Assembly (NCBI GenBank): GCA_020072965.1
Contig: JAIQFY010000001.1
Location: forward strand, 248,001-312,000
DNA length: 64,000 nt
From: Terriglobia bacterium
GTDB lineage: Bacteria > Acidobacteriota > Terriglobia > JAIQFV01
Direction of reading: 5' to 3'
Shown here: positions 26,583 through 35,733 of the stretch, one piece after another
Layout of the letters: each line of letters opens with the position of its first letter
Position numbering within the stretch: the first letter of the stretch is position 1
Translations under genes and position numbers: made by a program
Notes under the pieces: model-generated
Database searches by the model: none
The model's input: only the letters and a program-made list of their open reading frames with translations
What the model was told of the DNA's origin: nothing

Positions 26583-28271
26583 TCAAAGCACAAACTGACC
26601 GAGATGCGGGCCCGCATTGTTCATCGCCGTCCGAAGGCCCAATTCAAGGGCCGCGCGGGTTTCTTCGGGCGCGATGATGGCGTCGACAAAACCGCGGGCG
26701 GCCGCAAATTTCGCGTCCAACTGATGCTCGTAATCCTTACGGACTTTATCAATCCGGTCTTCCAAAGCCGAACCAGGTTTCTTTCCTTCCCGTTCAAGTT
26801 TCTCAAGTTCTGTGCCAAAGACCGCCTGGACAGCACTGTCGCCTTCCATGACCGCCATTCGGCCCGTCGGCCAGGAAAAAATGAAATCCGGATCAAAGCC
26901 CTGTCCCGCCATGGCGTAATACCCGGCGCCGGAGGCATGATTGACGGTGAGAACCAGTTTGGGGACGCCGGCGCAACTCATTGCTTCCACAAAGCGGGCC
27001 CCCGCGCGGATTATTCCGGACTGCTCCGCCTCGGTTCCCACCATGAAGCCCGCCACATCTTGAACGAACAAAATTGGCGTACCTTGCCGGGCACACGTCT
27101 CGATGAAGTAGGCGACCTTCTCCGCGCTTTCCGTATAGATGATGCCTCCAAATCGAGTCGGTCCGCCGGCCGTACTGGGCTTCACGATGCCGCGATAATT
27201 GGCGATGATTCCGAGAGGGATACCGCTGATCCGCGCGTGCCCACAGATCATCTCGCGCGCGTAGTCGGCCTGGAACTCGCCAAAGGAATCGGCATCCAGA
27301 ATACAAGCCAACAGGGCTCGCGTGTCGTACTGCTGACGGTGGTCCGCAGGCAGGATGTCGTAAATGTCTGTCAACGGGTGGGCGGAGGTCGTCTTCTCAT
27401 TCCGTCCGGGAATATTCGCTTCGTTTGGGGCAGTCAGCATCCCCACTGCCCTCGGAAGCTCAGCGATCTGATGACGCAACTTCTTCAGGCAATCATCGTC
27501 GTCTTTGGCGCGATAATGGGCAACACCCGAAATCGCATTGTGGGTCCAGGCGCCACCCAGCGTCTCCCCATCCACGGTCTGGCCGGTCGCCCCTTTGACA
27601 AGATTCGGGCCTCCCAGGCCCATGAAAGACGTGCCTTCCGTCATGATCATGACATCCGAAAGGGCCGGCAAATAAGCTCCGCCCGCGACGCACTGGCCCA
27701 TCACCGCAGCCAGCTGAGGGACCTTCAAATAACGGCGCATGATGGAGTTGTAATAGAAAATTCTTCCGGCGCCATACTGCCCGGGAAAGACCCCTCCCTG
27801 GTAAGGAAGATTCACTCCCGCCGAGTCCACCAGGTAAATGATGGGCACGCGGCATCGCATGGCAATTTCCTGGGCGCGCAGGATTTTCTTAATGGTTTCC
27901 GGCCACCAGGATCCCGCCTTCACGGTGGCGTCGTTAGCCACGACCACGCACTGCCGCCCCTCGATCATCCCAAATCCGGTAACCACGCCGGCGCCGGGCG
28001 CCTGGCCTCCATACTGGTCGTAAGCAACCAGCGAACCAACCTCTTGAAAGTATCTGCCGGTATCAAAAAGTCGGTCGACACGCTCGCGGGCCGTTAACTT
28101 CCCCTGCTTGTGCTGTTTTTCAATCCGTTCATTGCCACCGCCTATCCGCACCTTATCCTCGAGGGCGCGCCATTCACGCACCAGATTCTCCAGATACGGT
28201 CTCCCCGGATTGACCGGAGGCCCTTCTTTGCGCATAGGATTTTTAACCTTGAATTTTGAGGATGTGGTCAT
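26583..28271 (-). CDS. Acyl-CoA carboxylase carboxyltransferase (beta) subunit
   Basis: A 562-residue carboxyltransferase with both halves of the fold. YLVDSAGVNLPYQGG and VMGQCVAGGAYLPALSDV lie in the N-terminal half, and NYRGIVKPSTAGG and FVQDVAGFMVG in the C-terminal half. Such enzymes move carboxyl from biotin to methylcrotonyl-CoA, geranyl-CoA or propionyl-CoA (EC 6.4.1.x). Context with AtuA favours geranyl- or methylcrotonyl-CoA. The required biotin carboxylase/BCCP subunit is absent from the window. Start MTTSSKFKVK at 28271 is plausible; MRKEG 12 codons later is an alternative. Confidence 0.88.
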   Translation of the reverse strand: MTTSSKFKVKNPMRKEGPPVNPGRPYLENLVREWRALEDKVRIGGGNERIEKQHKQGKLTARERVDRLFDTGRYFQEVGSLVAYDQYGGQAPGAGVVTGFGMIEGRQCVVVANDATVKAGSWWPETIKKILRAQEIAMRCRVPIIYLVDSAGVNLPYQGGVFPGQYGAGRIFYYNSIMRRYLKVPQLAAVMGQCVAGGAYLPALSDVMIMTEGTSFMGLGGPNLVKGATGQTVDGETLGGAWTHNAISGVAHYRAKDDDDCLKKLRHQIAELPRAVGMLTAPNEANIPGRNEKTTSAHPLTDIYDILPADHRQQYDTRALLACILDADSFGEFQADYAREMICGHARISGIPLGIIANYRGIVKPSTAGGPTRFGGIIYTESAEKVAYFIETCARQGTPILFVQDVAGFMVGTEAEQSGIIRAGARFVEAMSCAGVPKLVLTVNHASGAGYYAMAGQGFDPDFIFSWPTGRMAVMEGDSAVQAVFGTELEKLEREGKKPGSALEDRIDKVRKDYEHQLDAKFAAARGFVDAIIAPEETRAALELGLRTAMNNAGPHLGQFVL

Positions 28272-28501
28272 CTTCCGCTGAGATCACCGGATTGATTTCT
28301 GCGCCGCGCCAACAATAGCATAGCCCTCCAAATAGAGTAAAGGCGACATCGAGAGCCAAATTCTTCTATTCAGATCAAGAATTCGATTTATAATCTGCAC
28401 CGACTACCTCGGACGATGGCAGTGGTGAAGGGAATCAGAGGCGGGCAGTATCTTGTCCGGGGAACCCTGAGGCGTCCGGCATTCCATTTTGAGGAGGAAC
28501 C

Positions 28502-28972
28502 ATGAAGGGCAATCCGAAGATTCTCAAGTTACTCAACGAAGTCCTGAAAGCCGAACTCACCGCCATCAACCAGTACTTTGTTCATGCCAAAATGTGCGAG
28601 AACTGGGGATACATGAGATTGCAGGAAATCATTATGAAGGAATCCATCGACGAAATGAAGCATGCGGATCGCCTGGTGGAGCGGATTCTTTTTCTCGAAG
28701 GCTCTCCCAACATGACGGATTATTTCAAGATTAATATCGGGCCCGATGTCAAGACCCAATTCGCGAACGACCTGGCCCTGGAACACGCTGCCATCCCGCG
28801 CCTGAATGCGGGAATCCAGACGTGCCTCGAGGAAGGCGACGGCGGCTCGCGCGAACTGCTCGAAGACATTCTGGTGGATGAGGAAGAACACACCGACTGG
28901 CTGGAAGCGCAGCTGTTCATGATCAAAGAGATTGGGTATGAGAATTATTTGGCGGAGCAAATAAAAAAATAA
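28502..28972 (+). CDS. bfr: Bacterioferritin
   Basis: A 156-residue haem ferritin subunit that stores iron as a 24-mer. All ferroxidase ligands match the E. coli protein in number: Glu18, Glu51, His54, Glu94, Glu127 and His130. Met52, the axial haem ligand at the dimer interface, is present in ESIDEMKHADR. Length equals the family norm (about 158). A strong GAGGAGGAACC precedes the ATG. The gene is divergent from the carboxyltransferase gene and has no bfd partner here. Confidence 0.95.
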   Translation: MKGNPKILKLLNEVLKAELTAINQYFVHAKMCENWGYMRLQEIIMKESIDEMKHADRLVERILFLEGSPNMTDYFKINIGPDVKTQFANDLALEHAAIPRLNAGIQTCLEEGDGGSRELLEDILVDEEEHTDWLEAQLFMIKEIGYENYLAEQIKK

Positions 28973-28979
28973 GAGGACA

Positions 28980-29147
28980 GCTGTCAGCGATCAGGTATCA
29001 GTGGCCCGTTTTTGGTTCTCAGAGATGATTCACCCAGAATTGGATTGGGATCTGTTATGGCAGAAGGCAAGATATTCAAAACCTAGTCCAGTCTCCTAAT
29101 CCTTACCTCAACTGATCACTCACCGCTGATAGCCGACGGCTGACACC
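28980..29147. repeat. Long-range imperfect inverted repeat after bfr
   Basis: Arms of 25 bases at 28980-29004 and 29123-29147 match at 19 positions when one is reversed. They contain TGTCAGC-type motifs. They bracket the intergenic DNA between bfr and the thioesterase gene and look like a dispersed repeat pair. Function unknown. Confidence 0.5.
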
Positions 29148-29154
29148 TTTTCCC

Positions 29155-29562
29155 ATGTCCAACCAAACCGTTGAAACCAGCCTCCGCGTCCGCTACGCCG
29201 AGACCGACCAGATGGGCATCGCCTACCATGCCAACTACCTGGCTTGGTTTGAAGTGGGCCGGACCGAATGGTGCCGCGCCACGGGTTTCACCTACCGTGA
29301 CATGGAGCAGCATGAGGGAATCTACCTAATGGTGGCCGACGCTCAATGTCGTTATAAAGCCCCTGCACGGTACGACGATGTTTTGATTATCAAAACGAAG
29401 GTTAATTCATTCAAGAAGCGGCTGATTGTTTTTGGATATGAGGTCCTGAATCGCGCCTCCGGGCAGCTTCTGGCGACGGGTGAAACCACGCACACGGTTA
29501 CCGACGCCGAAGGTCACTTGCGTTCGCTTCCCGAAAAATATTCCAAGTTCTTTGAGGGCTGA
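29155..29562 (+). CDS. Hotdog-fold acyl-CoA thioesterase (YbgC/FcbC type)
   Basis: A 135-residue 4-hydroxybenzoyl-CoA thioesterase-like protein. The active-site motif is RVRYAETDQMGIAYHANYL, where Asp is the catalytic residue of the family. The second beta part (VADAQCRYKAPARYDD) is typical. It hydrolyses acyl-CoA thioesters in the cytoplasm; chain specificity cannot be read. It is followed by a palindromic repeat and then hutH. Confidence 0.88.
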   Translation: MSNQTVETSLRVRYAETDQMGIAYHANYLAWFEVGRTEWCRATGFTYRDMEQHEGIYLMVADAQCRYKAPARYDDVLIIKTKVNSFKKRLIVFGYEVLNRASGQLLATGETTHTVTDAEGHLRSLPEKYSKFFEG

Positions 29563-29569
29563 AAACATG

Positions 29570-29642
29570 CGTGGAGCAGACGTCCTCGTCTGCTCCACCC
29601 GGCTCTGCCATGGTCTAAGGCAGATGAGACGTCTGCCCCACG
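29570..29642. repeat. Dispersed palindrome, GTGG(A/G)GC(A/G)GACGTC family, copy 1
   Basis: Outer arms CGTGGAGCAGACGTC (29570-29584) and its near-complement at 29628-29642 differ at one position. An inner palindrome, GAGCAGACG/CGTCTGCTC, lies at 29574-29595. Related copies are at 45723 and 56438, all in intergenic DNA. Confidence 0.7.
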
Positions 29643-29725
29643 TCTTGCACAAGACGGACTCCACAATTTGTTGGTAGAACCCGTCTCCTTTCCAAGGAGT
29701 CACAACCACCCGATCAAGTCCTCCT

Positions 29726-31249
29726 ATGAAGACCATCCACCTCACCGGCAACGATCTTACATTGGAACAGGTCCTTCTTGTCACCCGGCATCCGGGATCG
29801 GTGCACGTAGCGCTTGCTCCCCGGGCCCGGGGGGCCGTCAATCGATCCCGCCAATTGATCGAGAAGATTCTCAAACAAGGCAACGCGGTTTACGGAGTGA
29901 ACACCGGATTTGGCAAGCTCAGTGAGAAGAGAATCCCCGATGCGCAAATACGCGAGCTCCAGCTGAACCTGGTGCGATCCCACGCCTGCGGTGTTGGAGA
30001 ACCCCTCTCCGAGGCTGAAACTCGCGCAATGCTCTTATTGCGGGCCAATGTGCTCGCCAAGGGGTTCTCCGGGGTGCGGCCCGTGGTGATCGATACCCTG
30101 TGTGCCATGCTCAATCGCGGGGTACATCCGGTGATTCCTTCGAAGGGTTCGGTGGGGGCAAGCGGTGACCTGGCGCCACTGGCTCATCTCGCTCTCGTTC
30201 TCATCGGCGAAGGAGAAGCGATCTGCAAGGGACGGAGAAGCCATGGTGGCGGATGTCTGAAGAGAACCGGAATCAAGGCCTTGCGACTGGAAGCCAAGGA
30301 GGGGCTGGCTCTGCTGAACGGGACACAGGCGATGCTCGGGATCGGCTTGCTCTCGCTGGCTCGGGCCCGTAATCTCGCCAACGCCGCCGACGTCATCGGA
30401 GGATTGACTCTGGACGCCCTCAAAGGAACGCCCGCGGCCTTTGATGAAAAAGTCCACAATGTCCGCCCCCAGCCAGGTCAGATCATCTCTGCTTCCAATC
30501 TTAGGCGGCTCAATGCGGGGAGTGAAATTCGGGAATCTCACCGGGACTCGGTAATTGATCCGCGGGTCCAGGACGCGTACAGCCTCCGTTGCATGCCGCA
30601 AGTTCATGGGTCAGTTCGAGACACGATCGAACATGCCGCCCGAATCTTTGGGATCGAGATGAATAGTGCCACTGACAATCCCCTGGTCTTCCCCGCGACG
30701 GGCGAAGTGATTTCAGGCGGAAATTTTCACGGCCAACCTCTCGCCCTGGCGCTTGACTTTCTTACTATCGCCATGGCGACGCTGGCCTCCATCTCCGAGC
30801 GGCGCATCGAGCGGCTGGTAAATCCCGAGTTCGGCGATCTCCCGCCTTTTTTGGCGCAAGATCCGGGTTTGAATTCGGGCTTTATGATCGCCCAGGTGAC
30901 GGCCGCGGCCCTGGCTTCAGAGAACAAGGTGCTGGCGCACCCCGCGTCGGTCGATTCAATCCCCACTTCCGGCAACAAGGAAGATCATGTGTCCATGGGA
31001 ATGGGTGCCGCCCTCAAGTTGAAACAAGTGCTGACGAATTGTGAGACGATTCTGGGGATTGAGCTGTTGGGCGCCGCCCAGGGACTCGATTTTCTCGGAC
31101 CGGCAAGGACCGGACCTCTGGCTGATAAAGCTTACCGGGCACTGCGTCGAAAGGTACCCTCTCTGATAAATGATCGGGACATGCATCGCGACATCGAGGC
31201 CGCAACAAAGCTGATCAGGGACGAAGTCATCGCGTCGGTAATTAGATAG
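29726..31249 (+). CDS. hutH: Histidine ammonia-lyase
   Basis: Removes ammonia from L-histidine to give urocanate (EC 4.3.1.3), the first step of the Hut pathway. The 507-residue protein has the self-made MIO cofactor triad Ala145-Ser146-Gly147 in GSVGASGDLAPL, and the catalytic Tyr56 in VYGVNTGFG. RDMHRDIEA and SADNP-like NSATDNPLVF are also seen. Histidine, not phenylalanine or tyrosine, is inferred from the presence of the other Hut genes nearby. The ribosome-binding site at the ATG is weak; an AAGGAG lies too far upstream to serve. Confidence 0.93.
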   Translation: MKTIHLTGNDLTLEQVLLVTRHPGSVHVALAPRARGAVNRSRQLIEKILKQGNAVYGVNTGFGKLSEKRIPDAQIRELQLNLVRSHACGVGEPLSEAETRAMLLLRANVLAKGFSGVRPVVIDTLCAMLNRGVHPVIPSKGSVGASGDLAPLAHLALVLIGEGEAICKGRRSHGGGCLKRTGIKALRLEAKEGLALLNGTQAMLGIGLLSLARARNLANAADVIGGLTLDALKGTPAAFDEKVHNVRPQPGQIISASNLRRLNAGSEIRESHRDSVIDPRVQDAYSLRCMPQVHGSVRDTIEHAARIFGIEMNSATDNPLVFPATGEVISGGNFHGQPLALALDFLTIAMATLASISERRIERLVNPEFGDLPPFLAQDPGLNSGFMIAQVTAAALASENKVLAHPASVDSIPTSGNKEDHVSMGMGAALKLKQVLTNCETILGIELLGAAQGLDFLGPARTGPLADKAYRALRRKVPSLINDRDMHRDIEAATKLIRDEVIASVIR

Positions 31250-31367
31250 TTTGATTGCCAGCAGGATTCCTCGGGTTGATCAATACCGCAGAGCCGCGGA
31301 GGGGATGAACATCTCAGTCCTGGCATTGATGGCACTCCGAGTTCCCGTCTTGCGGAACCGGCGCCAC

Positions 31368-31402
31368 AAAAAAAGGGAGCGCGCCATGGACCCCGCTCCC
31401 TT
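31368..31402 (-). terminator. Rho-independent terminator of the TonB receptor gene
   Basis: On the minus strand a 9-base stem (AAGGGAGCG/CGCTCCCTT, at 31373-31381 and 31394-31402) is followed by seven T residues (A-run at 31368-31374 on the plus strand). It lies 23 bases after the receptor stop at 31425. Confidence 0.8.
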
Positions 31403-31424
31403 AAAATCAAACAGTCAATCTCAC

Positions 31425-34400
31425 CTAAAAGAGGAACTTCAACTGAACACGCATGGAGCGAGTGCCGCTGTTGGTGAAATCCTTGTTTAGGAATCGCAAT
31501 GCTGACGAACCCACGACGCTCATACTCGGGATGACCGTAAACTGAGGATGATTGAAGAAATTGAAGGTCTCCAAACGAAACTCCAGTTTCTTGCCCTCGG
31601 TCACCTTGAATGTCTTCAGGATATCCACATCAAAGTTATTTACTCCGCCCGCAAACAGTGTGTTTCGCCCTACGGTTGAACTGTTGGGCAGACCGTTACC
31701 TTGAATGAAATGAACATCATTTGGCGTCACACAGCCATTCGTGTCGGGATTTAGCCATCCAGTGGAACAAGTGGTTGACGTGATAGCGCGTGTGTTCAAT
31801 GGAGCGTTCGGATTGCTGATATCCGGACGATCCGCTGAGACTCCGTCATTGTTGCGGTCGAAACCGTTTGCCACCGTGTAGGGTGCACCGGTCTGGAATG
31901 TGGTGATCCCCGTGATTGTCCAACCGCCGAGCACCTGACCCAAAATACCTTGTTTCGGACCAGGGATATCCCACAAGTACACCAGCACGAGACGTTGATT
32001 GCGGCTGTAGTCACTGACGCCGCGATCGAGACTCAACCCGCCTTGATTGATGGGAACCGAAGTATAAGAAGAAGGCGAGTTGTTTCCTGTGAAAATCTCA
32101 CTCGTGCTGTCGATGCCCCGAGACCAGCTGTATGACGCGGTCATTTGGAAGCTGTTCGCGAACCGCCGGTCAAATCGAACTTGCATCCCGTTGTAAATGG
32201 CGTTGCCTTCGCTGGCACGAATCCGTCGAATTCCGAAATCAGGGTAGAGCCGGACCCCATTCGGCAGGCGAACGTTCAAATCTTCGTTGGTGAACAGCTT
32301 ATGGCTCGCCGAACCTACGTACGACACATCGAGCAGAAGTCTTGAAGGCAGCTGCCGCTGGAAGCCGAATGACCAGCGCTCGGTGTATGGATTGCGGATG
32401 TTCGGATCGAAGACGCTGGTTTGAGAATCCAGCAACGTCACCGTACGAGGGGTCGTCGGCACTGTCGCAAAAAAGTTGGACGATCCACGGCCGGTGCCCG
32501 CACCGCTGAAAGTTGTGCTCACGCTGTTGGGCGCATCGGCAAGGATGTTCGAGAGCATGTTGTTGAAGAAGGAATCGTAGCTGATCTGGTAACCTCCGCG
32601 CCACACCGTCTTTCCCTCTCCAAAGAGTTTTCCCAACAAGCCATCCTTGAATGAGGGTGACCACGCAAAACCAAATGCCGGAGCAAAATTGTTGTTATCG
32701 GCGTTCTGTTTGTTGGGGACCAGGAATTGCGCCGGGTCAAAGCCCGCAAACGCCGGAAAGTCGAAAACATTGCCGGGCGCCCCATAGTTCTCATACCGCA
32801 AACCCAGGATCATGGTTAACGATGGATTCAGCTTCCACTGGTCCTGGAGGAAATAGGATTGACGGAATTGGTTTGGATAATAAACAGCGTCTCCAAAGTT
32901 CCGATTGGAAGAACCCGACGGGCCGCTGAAGTCATCGAGGAAATTGGCAAATCCAGAATACGCCGCGTTGGCACCCGTGCCGTTGCGGTAGGTCAGCGAC
33001 CCTCGATCGTTAAACGGGGGGCGCTGGGCGGAAAGTTGGCGAAGTATTTCCAGACCATACCGAAGGGTGTGATGCCCGATCACCTTGGACTGGGTCTCCT
33101 GGAACAACCAGTTATTGGCACGGCGGAACTGAGGGATGGAACTCGAAATACCTGGCGAAGTAATATTCGGAATAGAGATCTGCGCCAAAGTGGTGGCATC
33201 GGACGCCCCATTGGTGTTGATGAACCACCCGAAGCCGATGCGGCCATAGGAAAAGCGAAATTCATTCGTCCACGTCGGGCTAAAGGTGTAGGTGTCGCTG
33301 AACAGGAAGTTCTGATCGCGCCCCTTGAAATCGTCCGTATAGCCCGGGAAATAGAAATCGGCGGTCAACTGCGTGCTCGAATCGTAAATGTACCGGAACG
33401 ACATGCGATGAAGGTCCGACAGATTATGGTCTAACCGGAAAATCCACTGGGGCGTTCCGCTTGAAGAAGGTATCCCGAAGTAGTTTGTCGCAAACTGCAC
33501 AGTACCCCGATCAGTACCTGAAACGGGATCCTTACCCAGGCTAATGTTAATCGGGTTGGCCGCTCCACGGTTGCTCCCCAATGAATTCAAATAGAGATTC
33601 AATCGGGGATTGTTGGGAAAAAAAGCGCGAAGCTTTGTCACCGCATCTTCCGTCGGAAGGACCGACGAGAGACTGGCGGTAGATCGATAGCTGTCCTGGA
33701 GGAACCCGCCGAAGAAGAATGTCTTGTTCTTAATGATCGGCCCTCCAAAGGTGAATCCGTAAATGTTTTCGGTGTAAACGGGCTTCTTCACGGGTGTGCC
33801 TGGGGCCGTATTCAATTTGCGCGTGTTCGAAACCGAATCGAACACCTCTGACAGAAAGAGCCAGCTCGCGGTGCCATGAAATTCGTTGGTGCCCGACTTG
33901 GTAATGACGTTGAACACACCGCCGCCGGCTCGGCCGAATTCCACGCCGAAGTTGCTCGTCTGAGCCGAGAACTCCTGCACTGCATCCGTAATGTTGAACG
34001 CTTGAGCGGGACCTCCCACGGAAATGTCGTTATTGTCTGCTCCATCCAACATGTAGTTGTTGCCGCGGGGGCGCTGCCCGTTGACGGCGAATTGGGTTGA
34101 GGAGCCTCCGTTGCCGAAGGTGTAACTTCCCGACGCCAGAACGACCCCCGGAAGGGTGCGTGCCAGAGCGATGGGATTAAGCGCACCGAGGGGCAACTTG
34201 GCTACTTCAACAGGAGCGAAGTTGCCTCCTCGAAGTGGGGCATCTTTGACCAGGAGTTCGTCAGTGGCGGCATTCACTTCTACCACGGTTTCGCCGCCGC
34301 CAGGTTGGAGAGTGGCATCGATCGTCGCCGTTCGGTTAGCTTCAACGCCCACCGCCTGGGAAACGAAACTCTTGAAACCTTGCAAGCTGATTTTTAAGTT

Positions 34401-34655
34401 GTAGGAACCCAGGTCCACCGCATCGAACCTGTAATTGCCCACATTGTTTGTGGCGCCCGTTCTCACCACGCCGGTTGCGGTATTCGTAAGTTGGACTGTG
34501 GCGCTCGGAACGACTGCGCCGGTCGGGTCGGTTACTGTCCCCGAAACCGTGCCGCGACTGGTCTGCGCGAATACCGGAATTGAAAACATGGGGATCAGGA
34601 GAATTGCAAAGAATGCAATTCCCAATCGGGAATGAGAAGATTTATTACTCATCAT
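31425..34655 (-). CDS. TonB-dependent receptor with N-terminal carboxypeptidase-regulatory-like domain (Oar type)
   Basis: A 1076-residue outer-membrane beta-barrel. Signal peptide: LGIAFFAILLIPMFSIPVFAQ. Then comes a carboxypeptidase-like beta-sandwich (RGTVSGTVTDPTGAVVPSAT, about 30-110) and a plug domain (VNGQRPRGNNYMLDGADNND). A long barrel follows, ending in the outer-membrane terminal aromatic residue (LKFLF). Such receptors are abundant in Acidobacteriota and import oligomers or siderophores by the TonB system. Three ATGs in a row (34658, 34655, 34652) follow GAGGAGG; 34655 gives the best spacing. Lying inside the hut/peptidase island, it may import peptides. No TonB, ExbB or ExbD gene is near. 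Confidence 0.9.
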   Translation of the reverse strand: MMSNKSSHSRLGIAFFAILLIPMFSIPVFAQTSRGTVSGTVTDPTGAVVPSATVQLTNTATGVVRTGATNNVGNYRFDAVDLGSYNLKISLQGFKSFVSQAVGVEANRTATIDATLQPGGGETVVEVNAATDELLVKDAPLRGGNFAPVEVAKLPLGALNPIALARTLPGVVLASGSYTFGNGGSSTQFAVNGQRPRGNNYMLDGADNNDISVGGPAQAFNITDAVQEFSAQTSNFGVEFGRAGGGVFNVITKSGTNEFHGTASWLFLSEVFDSVSNTRKLNTAPGTPVKKPVYTENIYGFTFGGPIIKNKTFFFGGFLQDSYRSTASLSSVLPTEDAVTKLRAFFPNNPRLNLYLNSLGSNRGAANPINISLGKDPVSGTDRGTVQFATNYFGIPSSSGTPQWIFRLDHNLSDLHRMSFRYIYDSSTQLTADFYFPGYTDDFKGRDQNFLFSDTYTFSPTWTNEFRFSYGRIGFGWFINTNGASDATTLAQISIPNITSPGISSSIPQFRRANNWLFQETQSKVIGHHTLRYGLEILRQLSAQRPPFNDRGSLTYRNGTGANAAYSGFANFLDDFSGPSGSSNRNFGDAVYYPNQFRQSYFLQDQWKLNPSLTMILGLRYENYGAPGNVFDFPAFAGFDPAQFLVPNKQNADNNNFAPAFGFAWSPSFKDGLLGKLFGEGKTVWRGGYQISYDSFFNNMLSNILADAPNSVSTTFSGAGTGRGSSNFFATVPTTPRTVTLLDSQTSVFDPNIRNPYTERWSFGFQRQLPSRLLLDVSYVGSASHKLFTNEDLNVRLPNGVRLYPDFGIRRIRASEGNAIYNGMQVRFDRRFANSFQMTASYSWSRGIDSTSEIFTGNNSPSSYTSVPINQGGLSLDRGVSDYSRNQRLVLVYLWDIPGPKQGILGQVLGGWTITGITTFQTGAPYTVANGFDRNNDGVSADRPDISNPNAPLNTRAITSTTCSTGWLNPDTNGCVTPNDVHFIQGNGLPNSSTVGRNTLFAGGVNNFDVDILKTFKVTEGKKLEFRLETFNFFNHPQFTVIPSMSVVGSSALRFLNKDFTNSGTRSMRVQLKFLF

Positions 34656-35733
34656 CATTTGCCTCCTCGTTGTTTGCAATCTGACTGAAAAGATTGTCAA
34701 ATACACTCCTGCCCAGGAATGCAAGAAGTCTCTTGCTCACGAATAGCGCTCAGAATTGAATGGGCGAAGACGTCACCGGATTCTGTGAAATGAAATTCTA
34801 CTTCGACTGAATCGCCTGATAGGCTACTAGAATCACTGTCGCTTCGACTGTTTCACTCAGGATGTATGGGTATTCCGACTACAGGCTTATGGCGGAAAAA
34901 GTAAAGAAGGCGGAAGTGAATCCGAGGACCTGTTGCTGAGATGCTCCAACAACATCCAGCAAAGAAAGCCTCCTCCACCGCTGAAAGTGTTGGTTGCAAA
35001 CCGAAGACCAAATACCGAAGAAACCCCCTCGGTTTGTTTTCATCAAGATGACTAACCAAAAATGAGGAAACGTAATGAGTTATACAAAATGTTGTAATTG
35101 GACCCAAATTGTCTACAGAATTTCATACCGAATATTCACCGGGATATGATCAGGAATCATGAATCGATGATTTTCGAAATACGCTCTTCGCGTCACCTGC
35201 CGGTTGTGCTTCTGCTCAAATCCGTTCCTTCTCTTCGAACCTGTATGCAGGCAAATACAGCGGTCGCTTGCCACTTCTGCTATCGATCATGGTTCGAGAC
35301 GACCGATCAGTGGAGGCAAGTATGCAACTTCATCTTCTTTGATCGGAACCTGAACTTCTCATCCACGGTGACGTTCTGATCTTGAAGAACGATTCTAAAC
35401 CATCGAGGGCTCACCTATCCCCCATTCGTAGAAAATTAAAAATTGCCACGCTCATCTCCGCGCCTTGAGAGAATGCATTCAAGGATCCATTGCCATTCCA
35501 AGTGTAAGTCATCGGATTCATAATGATCCCTCCGCCTTCTCTTGCCCGGCGCGAATATTTACTTCCTTCACTGCCCGATGCTAAACTGGGCGAGAGGGCG
35601 AGAGTTCCCAACTTCTTCGCATCTTTGAATTGCATTGGAGTCCTCATGGAATTGTCTTTCGATCATCAGTTGGACCTGCCCCTCTGCGATAACTGACAAA
35701 ATCCGTGGCTCGGGGCACCGATAGGAGTGATTT
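34656..35733. other. Long divergent intergenic region
   Basis: About 1.07 kb separate the divergent receptor and hutU genes. I see no RNA gene, repeat or conserved reading frame. The best candidate small ORF is on the minus strand at 35411-35635 (start ATG after GAGGA, about 74 residues). It holds MNPMTYTWNGNGSLN but matches nothing I know, and its status is open. The region probably carries long leaders and promoters. Confidence 0.5.

Noticed and set aside
26604-28097. A 497-codon open frame antisense to the carboxyltransferase gene
   Set aside because: It covers a confidently identified gene on the other strand and has no recognisable motif.
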